A DNA stretch of 64,000 bases from Micrococcales bacterium 31B (GCA_022803075.1 JAFFTF010000006.1:251-64250), one strand, 5' to 3'. Positions 35,458-44,755 are shown, counted from the stretch's first letter. The notes: generated by a model not told the origin, from the sequence alone. Translations and numbers: made by a program.

Positions 35458-36396
35458 ATGATGGCGAGTACCAAGACCCCCAAACTGGACGCCGTGTGCG
35501 CCGAGGCCGTTGACCTTGCGCGCGAGGCGCTCTTGGAGATGTCCAGCGACGACGTGATTGGTGCTCACCTCGGGGCCCGTGCCGAGGGCGAACGCCTCGT
35601 CACGCATGCCTTCGAATGTCTGCTGCCCGGCTACGTTGGGTGGACCTGGACCACGACCGTTACGAGATTGCCCCGCACCAAAAAGGTCACGGTGTGCGAG
35701 ACGGCGCTGCTGCCCACCGATCGTTCCATTCTGGCCCCCGAGTGGGTGCCGTTCACCGAACGCCTGCAGCCCGGAGACCTGGGCCGCGACGATACGCTGC
35801 CCTACCTGGCCGATGACATTCGCCTGGAGAATGGCTTCGAATTGGTGGACGACGACGAGGCCGACACCACCCAGTTGTTCGAGTTGGGTCTCGGCCGCTC
35901 GCGGGTCATGTCGCAGGTGGGCCGTGCCGACGCCGCGATGCGGTGGGAGGAAGGCGATTTCGGACCGCTCGGTGCCAACGTTGCCTCGAACTGCGGCACG
36001 TGCGGTTTCATGCTGCTCATGGGGGGCTCGTTCCGTAATACGTTCGGCGTGTGCGGTAACGAATGGTCGCCTGCCGACGGTCGCGTGGTGTCTCTGCGCT
36101 TCTCGTGCGGAGCACACAGCGAGACCGATCTCGCCACTCGCTTGCAGCCGTCGAAGGCCATGCCCGTGGACGACCTGCAGCTCGACGTTGCAGCCCACGA
36201 GGCCGAGGCACAGCTCGATGCCGAAGAGGCTGCTGAGGTCGCTGTGGCGGAGGAGGCTGCTGAGGCTGCTGAGGTCGAGAATGCCCTGGCAGAAGCTGCA
36301 GACAACACTTCGCTAGAGCCGACGGAGACGGCTGACGCAGCCACCGACGCTGACGCAGCCACCGACCCCACCGAGGCGTCCGACCAGGCGGAATGA
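35458..36396 (+). CDS. DUF3027 family protein with acidic Ala/Glu tail
   Basis: 312 aa. Core 1-225 shows GYVGWTWTTTVTRLPRTKKVTV, LLAPEWVPFTERLQPGDLG-like strands (here SILAPEWVPF...) and a putative zinc centre: CGTCGF, GVCGNEWSPADGRVV, FSCGAHSETD. The tail from about 235 is Ala/Glu/Asp-rich low complexity. Actinobacteria-specific, function unknown, coupled to a cold-shock gene. Confidence 0.88.
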   Translation: MMASTKTPKLDAVCAEAVDLAREALLEMSSDDVIGAHLGARAEGERLVTHAFECLLPGYVGWTWTTTVTRLPRTKKVTVCETALLPTDRSILAPEWVPFTERLQPGDLGRDDTLPYLADDIRLENGFELVDDDEADTTQLFELGLGRSRVMSQVGRADAAMRWEEGDFGPLGANVASNCGTCGFMLLMGGSFRNTFGVCGNEWSPADGRVVSLRFSCGAHSETDLATRLQPSKAMPVDDLQLDVAAHEAEAQLDAEEAAEVAVAEEAAEAAEVENALAEAADNTSLEPTETADAATDADAATDPTEASDQAE

Positions 36397-36403
36397 CGCC
36401 CAG

Positions 36404-39400
36404 GTGAGCGCAGACCCCTTCGCCACCGGCGCCCTTCGCGACGCGGTGCTCGACGCATGGCTGCGCTCACCCACGCGGCTGCGCGAAGACACCAACGCCG
36501 AGGCAGAACTCGCCGACGAGGGCTACCGCGACGCCGTGATCTGGGAGCTCTTGCAAAACGCGTGCGACGCCGCGACTCAGGCGCCCAACCCCCGCGCCTG
36601 GGTGCGCCTCGTCGAGTGCGACACGCCCTATCTCGAGGTGGCCAACACTGGCGCTCCCCTCACCTCGCAGGGGGTCGCATCGCTGGCTTCCCTGCGGGCC
36701 TCCTCAAAAATCCCGGACGCCTCGGGCCCCGATTCCGCACCCCTGGGCCGGTTCGGGGTGGGGTTTGCGGCGGTGCGCGCCGTGAGCGACCACATCGAGA
36801 TCCACACTCGCGTCACGGGGGACCAGTGGCAGGGGGTGCGATTCTCTCACCGTGACCTGCACGCCGCCCTCGCCGAGCAGGCCGCGCACCACCCTCATGT
36901 CGCCGCTGTGCTGCACGACCACGCTGCCGCCCTGCCGGCCCTGCGTTGGCCTCAGCCCGTCACGGGGTCACCGGGTGGGGTGCCGCCCGAAGCCATCACG
37001 GTTGTGCGTGTGCACCTGCGCAGCGCCGAGGCCGTGGCGCGGGTACGCCGCAACCTCGACGCGCTGGACGAGCGCGTGCTGTTTGCCTTGCCTCTCGACA
37101 CGCTCGACCTCGCGGGTCGAACCTGCACGCGCGAACATCTCGACGCGACGTGGTGGTGGCACCGCGAAACCTTTGACCTGTCGCCCGCAGACCTCGACTC
37201 GGTGGGCGGACCGGGAGTGGCGCGGGGCGGGAGCGTGCTGTGGGCGGTGCCCAAAGAGCGCGACCTGGACCCGCTGACCAATGTCGTGTGGGCTCCCACG
37301 CCCACGCTCGACCGGCTTCCCCTCAACGCACTGCTGGTGGCTGGTTTTCCCGTCAATAGCATGCGCGAACACGTGCTCGACGTGGCCGCAGCCTACAGCG
37401 TTGCGCGCGCCGCGGGTGCCGCGCTGGCCGGTTTTGCGGAGCGCCTGACGCGAGAGGGAGAGAACACGCGCGCCCTGCGACTCGTGCCCCGGGGCGGCGC
37501 GCCCAACGCCATCGTGGGCGCGCTCTTCGAGAGTGCGGCCATCGAGTTGAGGCGGGCGGCCATCGTGCCGGTCGTCACGGGAGGCTACCTGGGCCCCGAG
37601 GACGCCTGCGCATTGGAGGAGGGGCTGGCCGCCCAGCCACGTTTTGCCGCGCTCGCTGCCAGCGCGGGCTTTGCACACCTGGCCACGCTGCGGTGGGGCG
37701 ATGCGGCAGCGCAGCGGCTCGGCATCGAACGGGTATCCGCGGCGGACATCATCGAGCAGCTGCCCACGGGAGCGGTGGACTGGCAGGAGCGGTATTCCGC
37801 GCTCGCGACCTGCGAGGCCGAGCTCAGGGGGTCCGACGCGCTGGGGGCTCTGGCGGTGCCGCTGGCCGATGGTCGCGTGGTGCGGGGCTGCCGCGGGGTG
37901 GTGCGACTTGTGGGCGAGGCGGAGGGGGATGCCTTCTTCGACGCCGGTGCGGGTGGTGGCCTGCTGCTGGCCCCGGACCAGGTGGAGTTCTTGCAGCAGT
38001 TTGGGCTGCGGGTGGTTGACCCGGAGGCGTTTCATCCATTGCTCGAACGACTCGGCCTTGCCCCGCTCGCGGTGCCGGAGGCCCTCGCGGGGGATCTGGG
38101 CCGCGCGGTTTGCGCCGAGGTGCAGCGACATTTCGATGAGGGCGACGAGGACGCCGCCGAGGCGTTGAGCGCCGCGCTGCTCGGCTTGTTGCACACCGTG
38201 GAGGCGAACCTCGGCAGCCGCGGATGGCGCGTGGGCCAGGCCCTGCCCCTGGAGCGACTGCATCTGCTCAATCTTGTGGTTGAAGACGAGCAGCGCGAGC
38301 TCGCGCCGCTGCGGAACGTGTGCTTGCCGGGGGCGGTGGCTCTTGACGCGTACCACGTGGACTGGCTGACTGCCGCCGCCGACGAGACCGTCGCCGAGTT
38401 CGGGGTGGCGGCCCTCGCATGGTGCGGCGCCGCCGTGCAGGTGCCCCAGGTTGATCTGTCGAGCCTCCTCGAATCTCGACCCGACGAGGTCTTGCACGAC
38501 CTGCCTGAAGACCTTGAGGACGAGGTTTCGGACTGTCGGGAGTGGCTAGAGCAAGTCGTGGCATCGGCTGGCCGCGCGTATCCCGTGGCCCTGCGAGACG
38601 CGCATCAGGTGCGTGACGAGGCGTGGCCAGACGTGCTGCGACACCTTGACTCGGCGGCGCCGGCGGGTGTCAAGGCCAGCCGCTATGAGTCGTGGTGGCT
38701 GAGCGAGGTGGTGTTGGACGGTGCGACCCTGGTCTCGCCCCTGACTGGGGAGGACAACTGGTATGCGCAGATCGAGGGCCTAGACCTCGGCATCCATCTG
38801 GTGCCCGAGTGGGCCGCGCCCTTGACTCTGACCGCAGAGCTGCGCGGCGACTTCGATCATGATCTCGACACGGCACTGGCCAGGGTTGACCCGGTCGCGG
38901 CGCGGGATGCCTTGGGCACCGCGCCGGAGCACCTCGCGCCGGGAGGCCTCGATGCGCGGCTTGTGCAGTCGCTGTGGCGGCGTGCGGTGCAGCGCAGCGC
39001 GGGGTCGGAGAGCGCCGACCGCGGACTGCCCGCGGCGGTGTGGATCGTCGACACCGCGGGCATCCCGGCCTATGTGGATGCCGACGACATCACAGTCGTT
39101 TCGAGTGCCATGTGGGTGCAGCGCAGCGACCTGGGGCCACTCTGGGTCGCGGGAGACGAGTGGGAGCGAGTGGCAGCAGACCTCGACCTGCGGCCGCTAC
39201 CGGACGATGTGGGGGAGACCCTGACCTGGACCCCCGCCTCGACGCGACGAGAACTGCACCTGGAGACTCGATTGCGGGCGGCGCGACTGGCGCTGGCCGG
39301 ACTAGGCCGCACGACGGCGCCGTGGCCGCAGGTCAAGCACTGCGCGAGCCTACTCTGCGAGGGTGTGCCCGTGGAGTGGTGGGTCAGCGAAACCCGCGAC

Positions 39401-39553
39401 GCCGCGGGGGGCAGCCAGGCCACGGTGTATGCGAGTACCGATTTCGGCCTCTGTCAGGGTGTGGCGCTCGCCCTTGGCCTGTGGTGCGACCGCTACGCGA
39501 TCTACGCCGTCGTGACGGGTGTTGAATCGGCTGCCGGGGCGGCTCGCGGCTAA
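36404..39553 (+). CDS. Sacsin-N-like GHKL ATPase, large
   Basis: 1049 aa. N-terminal GHKL/Hsp90-type ATPase: IWELLQNACDAA (Asn52 of the N-box), VANTGAP (about 76-82), GRFGVGFAAVRAVSD (lid/G2). The remaining 800 residues are acidic, helical and without recognised domains. Family members are often labelled 'molecular chaperone Hsp90' or 'sacsin N-terminal ATP-binding-like', but the actual function is unknown. GTG start 7 nt after the DUF3027 stop; last gene of the csp-DUF3027-ATPase set. Its 3' end overlaps the convergent gene. Confidence 0.85.
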   Translation: MSADPFATGALRDAVLDAWLRSPTRLREDTNAEAELADEGYRDAVIWELLQNACDAATQAPNPRAWVRLVECDTPYLEVANTGAPLTSQGVASLASLRASSKIPDASGPDSAPLGRFGVGFAAVRAVSDHIEIHTRVTGDQWQGVRFSHRDLHAALAEQAAHHPHVAAVLHDHAAALPALRWPQPVTGSPGGVPPEAITVVRVHLRSAEAVARVRRNLDALDERVLFALPLDTLDLAGRTCTREHLDATWWWHRETFDLSPADLDSVGGPGVARGGSVLWAVPKERDLDPLTNVVWAPTPTLDRLPLNALLVAGFPVNSMREHVLDVAAAYSVARAAGAALAGFAERLTREGENTRALRLVPRGGAPNAIVGALFESAAIELRRAAIVPVVTGGYLGPEDACALEEGLAAQPRFAALAASAGFAHLATLRWGDAAAQRLGIERVSAADIIEQLPTGAVDWQERYSALATCEAELRGSDALGALAVPLADGRVVRGCRGVVRLVGEAEGDAFFDAGAGGGLLLAPDQVEFLQQFGLRVVDPEAFHPLLERLGLAPLAVPEALAGDLGRAVCAEVQRHFDEGDEDAAEALSAALLGLLHTVEANLGSRGWRVGQALPLERLHLLNLVVEDEQRELAPLRNVCLPGAVALDAYHVDWLTAAADETVAEFGVAALAWCGAAVQVPQVDLSSLLESRPDEVLHDLPEDLEDEVSDCREWLEQVVASAGRAYPVALRDAHQVRDEAWPDVLRHLDSAAPAGVKASRYESWWLSEVVLDGATLVSPLTGEDNWYAQIEGLDLGIHLVPEWAAPLTLTAELRGDFDHDLDTALARVDPVAARDALGTAPEHLAPGGLDARLVQSLWRRAVQRSAGSESADRGLPAAVWIVDTAGIPAYVDADDITVVSSAMWVQRSDLGPLWVAGDEWERVAADLDLRPLPDDVGETLTWTPASTRRELHLETRLRAARLALAGLGRTTAPWPQVKHCASLLCEGVPVEWWVSETRDAAGGSQATVYASTDFGLCQGVALALGLWCDRYAIYAVVTGVESAAGAARG

Positions 39554-40215
39554 TGCGGCTGCAGGGGCTCACTCCAACTCGACACCAGCCACAGGGCACC
39601 CTCGCGATGCAGCGTGGCCTCGAAGTAGCCCGTGTGCTCGCCGCCCGCGACGTTGCCGCTGACCGCCGCGGAATCCGGGGCCACGAGGTCAAGGGTGTGC
39701 ACCGTGACTAGGGCCGCGTGGGTCGGGGTGGACGCGCCGGCGGCCCGTGCCGCGGGTGAGCCCGCGTGGGCAGCGCCCCAGCAGGTCTCGCAGTCTGCGG
39801 TGACGAGCTCGGCGACGGGCAGCGGGTCGCCGTCGAGATCAGCGAGCTGCGCGGCATCGAGAAAATCTTGCAGCAGGCGCTGTGCCTCGAAGGCCGTGGG
39901 CGCGGGCGCCAGCGGCGTGGTGACGGGTGCGGTGCCCGGCCGCTCGGTGGGCGGAGCGGTAACCGGTGCGGGCGCCGGAGGAGGGGGAGGGGCCGACGGG
40001 CCCACCGGAGCGTCCGGAATTGCTCCCGCGGGGCCCGCGGTGCTGAGAGGGGCGCCGAGGCGCGAGTCTGCGTGCTGGTCACGCGGGCCGAGCACCGACC
40101 ACGCGATCACGATGCATAGCAGACCTAGCGCCACGGCAGCCACGGTGAGTCGGGTGACGCGGCCCCAGTCTCGGGGCCACGCGGGGGCCGGTCTCGGGGC
40201 GTGAGTGCGATTCAT
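39550..40215 (-). CDS. Membrane-anchored protein with Pro/Ala linker, unknown function
   Basis: 221 aa. One TM helix (24-43), a proline/alanine-rich extracytoplasmic linker (about 60-105), then a globular domain of about 110 residues with TADCETCWGAA (C-x2-C) and a beta-rich end. Resembles short actinobacterial proteins with a C-terminal NTF2-like domain, but I do not recognise a named family with confidence. Leaderless start signal (TAACCT 6 nt before ATG). Confidence 0.75.
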   Translation of the reverse strand: MNRTHAPRPAPAWPRDWGRVTRLTVAAVALGLLCIVIAWSVLGPRDQHADSRLGAPLSTAGPAGAIPDAPVGPSAPPPPPAPAPVTAPPTERPGTAPVTTPLAPAPTAFEAQRLLQDFLDAAQLADLDGDPLPVAELVTADCETCWGAAHAGSPAARAAGASTPTHAALVTVHTLDLVAPDSAAVSGNVAGGEHTGYFEATLHREGALWLVSSWSEPLQPH

Positions 40216-40221
40216 GCCCCG

Positions 40222-40227
40222 AGGTTA
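40222..40227 (-). promoter_or_regulatory. -10 box TAACCT of the Pro-rich membrane protein gene
   Basis: 6 nt from ATG 40215; no SD. Confidence 0.5.
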
Positions 40228-40313
40228 GGCAGGTTGCGGCGTCCGCACGACGGCCGATGCTTCGCCGTGCACAGTTCGACGACTCGCCGGGGGAGGCGAC
40301 CCGCGGATGGCGA

Positions 40314-40991
40314 CTAGGTGCCCGCCCCGCGGGTGCGATCTTCGTCCGTCAGCGTCGTCACGTAGGTGGTCTCGGACGAGCTCACCTCTGCTGTGATCTC
40401 AACGGGCGCGAAGGTGCCTTCGCCCTCACACAGTGCCACGGTTTCAAGCGTCGTTGCGGGCTCCAGGGGACCGTCCGCCACGACGAAGCCCAGGCCTTTC
40501 ATGGCCGTCGAGAACCGGTACTCGAGACTCGTCGAGCAGTACCAGTACGACTTGTCCTCGGTTCGCACCGAGATATAACTGAGCGGCGGATCTGCGGGAA
40601 TCACGTCGTTATTGGTCGCGGAGTACTTCAGCAACACGTACGAACCGTCTGGGGTTTCGGTCTCGCCCTGGTCCGTGACGAGAGTCGCGGGGGCGGGCTC
40701 CCAGCCCTGCAGCGTGTAGTCGTAGGTGCCGAAACGCATGGTTTCGCCGAAGGCCACGGGTGTCTCGTCGCTGAGCGTGCGGTCACTTTCGTCTCGCGAC
40801 AGCCACTGTTCGGGGGCGCCGAAACCTCGCAGTGCGGAGGCCGAGTACACGACCCCTACCAGCCCCGCGACTGCGACCACGGCGCACAGGGTGACTGCGA
40901 GCGCACTGCGGCCGCGCACCGTGAGGCGGGGCCGCTGGCGCTTTGTCATGACGGTCACGGCAGACACGGGGTCGCCGGGTTGCATCGCCAT
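40314..40991 (-). CDS. Single-TM protein with extracytoplasmic DUF4352-like domain
   Basis: About 225 aa from ATG 40991 (AAAGGGG 8 nt upstream; GTG at 41000 is poorer). Cytoplasmic basic N-terminus, TM helix about 32-52, then a beta-sandwich-like region (TYDYTLQGWEPAP, GSYVLLKYSATNNDVIPADP) with two Cys (WYCSTS, ALCEGE) likely disulphide-bonded. It lies 46 nt after the E2-like gene and may share its transcript. Confidence 0.7.
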   Translation of the reverse strand: MAMQPGDPVSAVTVMTKRQRPRLTVRGRSALAVTLCAVVAVAGLVGVVYSASALRGFGAPEQWLSRDESDRTLSDETPVAFGETMRFGTYDYTLQGWEPAPATLVTDQGETETPDGSYVLLKYSATNNDVIPADPPLSYISVRTEDKSYWYCSTSLEYRFSTAMKGLGFVVADGPLEPATTLETVALCEGEGTFAPVEITAEVSSSETTYVTTLTDEDRTRGAGT

Positions 40992-41046
40992 GCGCTCCAC
41001 CCCTTTCTGTGGTGTCTACTGCCAGTTTACGGACGGCGCGGAGCGT

Positions 41047-42183
41047 TCACCGCAGTTCAATCGCCATGCGGCGCAGCATCGCGGCCGCGAGTGTCACGGG
41101 CACGAGGGTGGAGCGTCCGGTGAGCGTGACCCGTGCTGACCGGTCGAAAACATCGCCCACGATGAGGAGCAGGGTGGCTCCCTCGGGCAGCGGCAGGGTG
41201 GCGGATTCGATGCCCGTGCCGACAAAAGAGTGCACGTGAACGGCCGCAGCGTGGCTCGTGGGTGCCCCTCGGTGGCCGTCCGCGATGCGTTGGGCCAGCC
41301 CTCGGAGGTCTTGATGTTCCGGGTTGAGCAGATGGGCGAGCGGCCGCAGGCTCGTCGCAAAACCATCGATGCTGACGCTCTCGCGAGCCAGGGCGATGCC
41401 GAGATCTCGCAGCGGGGCGCCCGCGGGGTCGCGCAGGGCCGCGGCGTTGGTTCGCGCGGCACGCGACAGCGCGCGCACGCAATGGGCCAGCACGAGCGAC
41501 TCGTCGCCGAGGTCGGCGTCGCTCACGCCGTCGAAACGCAGGGTGGCCCCGAGACTGAACGAATCGTGGGGGGCGGACGCTCGGTCCACAACTGCCAGCG
41601 GGGCCGGGCCACGCGCGCCCGCGCCGGGGCGGTCGGGCGTGAGCGGTGGCGCCGCCGTGCCCGCGAGCGCCGCGGCGTGGGCTTCGACGTCGGAAACCCG
41701 GATCGTGCCCCAGGGTCCGCTCGGGGTAACGTCGGCGAGATCAATGCAGCGTCGCGCGGCCAGCGCCCGTGCGGCGGGAACCGCGAGCGCCTTTCGCCGC
41801 GCAGCGTCGGGCCGCGCCGACCCGGCCCCGCGTGCGTCCGACCCGGCCCCGCGTGCGTCCGACCCGGCCCCGCGTGCGTCCGACCCGGCCCCAGAACCGG
41901 GCCCCGCGCCGCCGCCGAGCAGGCCCGCGAGGAGGTCCTCGGTGTCGCTCTCGATGAAGGCGATGGCGTCACCCACGGGCACGACATCGCCCTGCTCGGC
42001 GCAAATCTCGACGAGCACGCCCGACGACGTGGCCTCGACCTCCATGTCGACCTTGTCGGTAGTGACCTCGCAAATGGGTTCGCCGTGAGCTACCGGCTCA
42101 CCCACCTGCTTGAGCCAAAACACCATCGTGCCGACTTCCATGGTCATCGACATTTTGGGCATGACCAGTGCGTTGCGGGGCAT
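41047..42183 (-). CDS. Lipoyl/PSBD protein with truncated E2 acyltransferase domain
   Basis: 378 aa. Residues 1-78: lipoyl domain, lipoylation site Lys44 in TTDKVDMEV. About 85-120: Gly/Ala/Asp linker made by a 21-bp DNA repeat. About 130-170: peripheral-subunit-binding domain (VPAARALAARRCIDLADVTP, GTIRVSDVEA). About 190-378: E2-like fold, but it stops at LVPVTLAAAMLRRMAIELR, where E2 enzymes have the catalytic DHRxxDG. Probably cannot transfer acyl groups by the normal mechanism; may serve as lipoyl carrier or scaffold. Starts 6 nt after E1 beta. Confidence 0.9.
   Translation of the reverse strand: MPRNALVMPKMSMTMEVGTMVFWLKQVGEPVAHGEPICEVTTDKVDMEVEATSSGVLVEICAEQGDVVPVGDAIAFIESDTEDLLAGLLGGGAGPGSGAGSDARGAGSDARGAGSDARGAGSARPDAARRKALAVPAARALAARRCIDLADVTPSGPWGTIRVSDVEAHAAALAGTAAPPLTPDRPGAGARGPAPLAVVDRASAPHDSFSLGATLRFDGVSDADLGDESLVLAHCVRALSRAARTNAAALRDPAGAPLRDLGIALARESVSIDGFATSLRPLAHLLNPEHQDLRGLAQRIADGHRGAPTSHAAAVHVHSFVGTGIESATLPLPEGATLLLIVGDVFDRSARVTLTGRSTLVPVTLAAAMLRRMAIELR
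41818..41892. repeat. 21-bp tandem repeat, 3.6 copies, in the E2-like linker
   Basis: Units 41818-41838, 41839-41859, 41860-41880 and a partial 41881-41892, exact. In frame (7 codons each, GSDARGA), so copy number would change linker length without frameshift. Confidence 0.92.
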
Positions 42184-42189
42184 GAACGG

Positions 42190-43257
42190 CTACCAGGCCT
42201 TCACGAGTTCGAGGCCCGCCGCGACGATGTCATCCACCTGCGGCACGGTGGCCTTCTCGAGCTGGGGGGCGTAGGGCATGGGGGTGTCCAGGCCGCAGAG
42301 TCGCTTCACGGGAGCCCGCAGGGCACCGAAGGCGGGGCCCTCGGTGAGGCTGGCGGCGACCTCGCTCATGAAGCCGCCGGTGCGGGCCGCCTCTTGCACG
42401 AGCAGCACGCGACCCGTGGTGAGAACGGCGCTCGCGATGGTCTCGGCGTCAAACGGGGTGAGCGAAACCGGGTCGATCACCTGCGCCGAGACGCCGCTGT
42501 CGGCCAGCTGGGCGGCGGCGTCGAGCGCGCGTGACACCATGACACTCGTCGCGACGATGGTGAGGTCGGTGCCCGCGCGGCGCTCGGCGGCCACGCCGAG
42601 CGGAGTGGGCCGCGTGAGGTCCTCTACGAGAAAAGACTGCTTGTACAGCAGTTTGTGTTCGAGAATCATGACCGGGTTGGGGTCGGCGAGGGCCTGATGG
42701 AGGAGGCCCGCGGCGTCCTGCGCGTTCGAGGGCATGACAACCTTGAGCCCGGGGATGTGCGCGAACCACGCCTCAAGGGACTGCGAGTGCTGCGCTGCAG
42801 CGCCCGTGCCGGAGCCGCCGGGAGCGCGGATCACGAGGGGCACCGAGGCAGCCCCTCCGAGCATGTAGTGAATCTTGGCGGCCTGGTTGGCGATCTGGTC
42901 CATGGCCTGCGCCGAGAAGTCCGAGAACTGAATCTCGACGATGGGCAGCATGCCCGCGAGCGCCGCGCCGACGCCCGCGCCGACCGTGCCGAGTTCGCTG
43001 ATGGTCGTGTCTCGCACCCGCTCGGGGCCGAAGCGATGAATCAGGTCGCCCGAGACCCCGAAGGCGCCGCCGTAGACGCCGACGTCTTCACCCATGAGAA
43101 AAACCCGCTCGTCGACGCTCATCGCATGCGCCATGGCCTCGCGCACCGCCTCGGCGTACGTCATGACGCGCAGGCCGTCGGGGGCGGGGGCGTCGGACGC
43201 CACGGGGGCGAAGGTGGCAGCGTCCGCGCGGTGGGCTGCGGGGGTCGCGATGCTCAT
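42190..43257 (-). CDS. 2-oxoacid dehydrogenase E1 component, beta subunit
   Basis: 355 aa. TPP-binding beta subunit: YAEAVREAMAHAM, FLMGEDVGVYGGAFGVS, RVRDTTISELGTVGAGVGAAL, and APGGSGTGAAAQHSQSLEAWF. AcoB/PdhB/BkdB type. ATG overlaps the E1 alpha stop by 4 nt. Substrate cannot be fixed from sequence; acetoin dehydrogenase or a C2/C3 oxoacid are possible. Confidence 0.93.
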   Translation of the reverse strand: MSIATPAAHRADAATFAPVASDAPAPDGLRVMTYAEAVREAMAHAMSVDERVFLMGEDVGVYGGAFGVSGDLIHRFGPERVRDTTISELGTVGAGVGAALAGMLPIVEIQFSDFSAQAMDQIANQAAKIHYMLGGAASVPLVIRAPGGSGTGAAAQHSQSLEAWFAHIPGLKVVMPSNAQDAAGLLHQALADPNPVMILEHKLLYKQSFLVEDLTRPTPLGVAAERRAGTDLTIVATSVMVSRALDAAAQLADSGVSAQVIDPVSLTPFDAETIASAVLTTGRVLLVQEAARTGGFMSEVAASLTEGPAFGALRAPVKRLCGLDTPMPYAPQLEKATVPQVDDIVAAGLELVKAW

Positions 43258-44309
43258 CGAGCTCTCTTCTGCTGGGCAGCGGGGCGTGCTGCGGGCGAGT
43301 AGGGGCGGGGGTCGAAGTCGGCGGGGGCGTACACGGCGGCTTCTAAACCCTCGGCCACGGCGTCGGGGGCGGCAGCGGCGTCGCGTACGGCGTCGCGCAC
43401 GGCCTGGCGGGCCTCGCTCACTACGGCGTCGATCTGCTCGGCGGTGGCCGTGCCGGCGTCGATCAGCGTTGCGGCGGTGGCCGCGAGGGGGTCACGGTCG
43501 CGGGCGGCGTCGATCTCTTCGCGGGTGCGGTACAGGTTCTTGTCGCTCTTGGAGTGGCCCTTGAAGCGGTAGGTGAGCGCCTCGATGAAGGTGGGTCCGC
43601 CGCCGTTGCGGGCATGCGAGACGGCCTCGCGCGCCGCCGCGTAGACGGCGTCGAGGTCGTTGCCGTCGACGGTCAGGCCGCGGATCCCATAGCCCGCGGC
43701 CTTTTCGCTGAGTTGGGCGAGGTTGAAGGCCTTTTCGCTCGACATCGACATGCCGTACTTGTTGTTCTCGCACACGAAAACCACCGGCAGGCGCCACATG
43801 GCGGCGAGGGTGACTGCCTCGTGCCAGGCGCCCTCCCCAACCGCGCCGTCGCCGTGAAAGCACACCGAGACGCGGTTGTCACCGCGCATCTGCGCCGCGA
43901 GCGCGGCGCCGACCGAGATGGGCACCCCTCCCGCGACGATGCCGTTGGCGCCGAGGTTGCCGGTGGAAACGTCGGCGATGTGCATTGAGCCGCCGCGGCC
44001 CTTGCAGTAGCCGGTTTCTTTGGCCAGCAGTTCGGCCATCATGCGGGTGAGGTCGGCGCCGCGTGCGATGCAGTGCCCGTGGCCGCGGTGCGTAGAGGCG
44101 ATGTAATCACCGTCTTGCAGCGCGGCGCACACGCCGACGGGAACGGCTTCTTGGCCAATGGAGAGGTGCATCGTGCCGTGCATGAGGCCACGCGCGAACA
44201 GGTCGTCCACGGCCTCTTCGAAGTAGCGAATGCGCCACATGTCTCTCAGGGCGGCGAGCGCGAGCGGGGCATCGTGCGTGAGCGTCGGGGTTGCGGCCAC
44301 GGCGGTCAT
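43254..44309 (-). CDS. 2-oxoacid dehydrogenase E1 component, alpha subunit
   Basis: 351 aa. TPP motif FHGDGAVGEGAWHEA...CENN, STHRGHGHCIARGAD, and KGRGGSMHIAD, closest in style to AcoA (acetoin dehydrogenase) and PdhA of the two-subunit type. YRFKGHSKSDKNLYRT carries the phosphorylation-loop equivalent. AGGAG 5 nt before ATG; 8 nt after the PTS IIA stop. Confidence 0.93.
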   Translation of the reverse strand: MTAVAATPTLTHDAPLALAALRDMWRIRYFEEAVDDLFARGLMHGTMHLSIGQEAVPVGVCAALQDGDYIASTHRGHGHCIARGADLTRMMAELLAKETGYCKGRGGSMHIADVSTGNLGANGIVAGGVPISVGAALAAQMRGDNRVSVCFHGDGAVGEGAWHEAVTLAAMWRLPVVFVCENNKYGMSMSSEKAFNLAQLSEKAAGYGIRGLTVDGNDLDAVYAAAREAVSHARNGGGPTFIEALTYRFKGHSKSDKNLYRTREEIDAARDRDPLAATAATLIDAGTATAEQIDAVVSEARQAVRDAVRDAAAAPDAVAEGLEAAVYAPADFDPRPYSPAARPAAQQKRAR

Positions 44310-44317
44310 GAACTCTC

Positions 44318-44707
44318 CTAGCTGGTGAAGGTGAGGGTGGAGCCGGGCTCGGGGCAGCCGAGGTCTCCGCTGATCAGGCTGCAGCGCACGGCACCGGGCA
44401 GCAGGGTGTGTTCGGGTTCGGGGTCAACGTGCAGTACGAGGTGGCCGAGTGCTGCGAAGTTCGCCATGGCCTCGCTGCCCACCTCTTCGACGCGCGCCTG
44501 CAGCTGGTCGAGCGCGATGACGTGGCCGGGTTCGAGATGCAGGGTCTTACCGAACTCGAGCAGGTCTTGGGTCGATTCGTGCACGACGGACGAGTCGCCG
44601 AGGACGTCGGGGATGGGAGGGCTAAAGAGAATGTAAATGCCCGCATCGCACAGGGGTGCGGCGTCGGTGCCGACCTCTGTGATGGCGGAGGTGAAGTACG
44701 TGGCCAC
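44318..44707 (-). CDS. Orphan PTS glucitol/sorbitol-type IIA protein
   Basis: 129 aa, matching the length of SrlB/GutB IIA (about 120). ITEVG near the start, SVVHESTQ holding the likely phosphorylated His (SrlB has IHCHG there), QLQARVEEVGSEAMANFAALGHLVLHVD (split by family-typical AVGSvAxxNLxxLGHvTL) and a PGSTLTF end. No IIB or IIC is nearby. It heads the operon with E1 alpha, E1 beta and the lipoyl protein. Recognition is by motif comparison from memory; the fold assignment is fairly firm, the role is not. Confidence 0.82.
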   Translation of the reverse strand: MATYFTSAITEVGTDAAPLCDAGIYILFSPPIPDVLGDSSVVHESTQDLLEFGKTLHLEPGHVIALDQLQARVEEVGSEAMANFAALGHLVLHVDPEPEHTLLPGAVRCSLISGDLGCPEPGSTLTFTS

Positions 44708-44755
44708 AGGGGCTCCTCGTGGTGTTCGGCTGTTTTCGCGGATGCACGCGGTGTT

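Noticed and set aside
36968-38497. 509-codon frame antisense to the GHKL ATPase
   Set aside because: Low-complexity Arg/His/Gln-rich translation, no start signal, opposite a well supported gene.
41000-41060. Frameshift as cause of the short E2 domain
   Set aside because: Neither alternative frame around the stop encodes HRxxDG or further E2 sequence.
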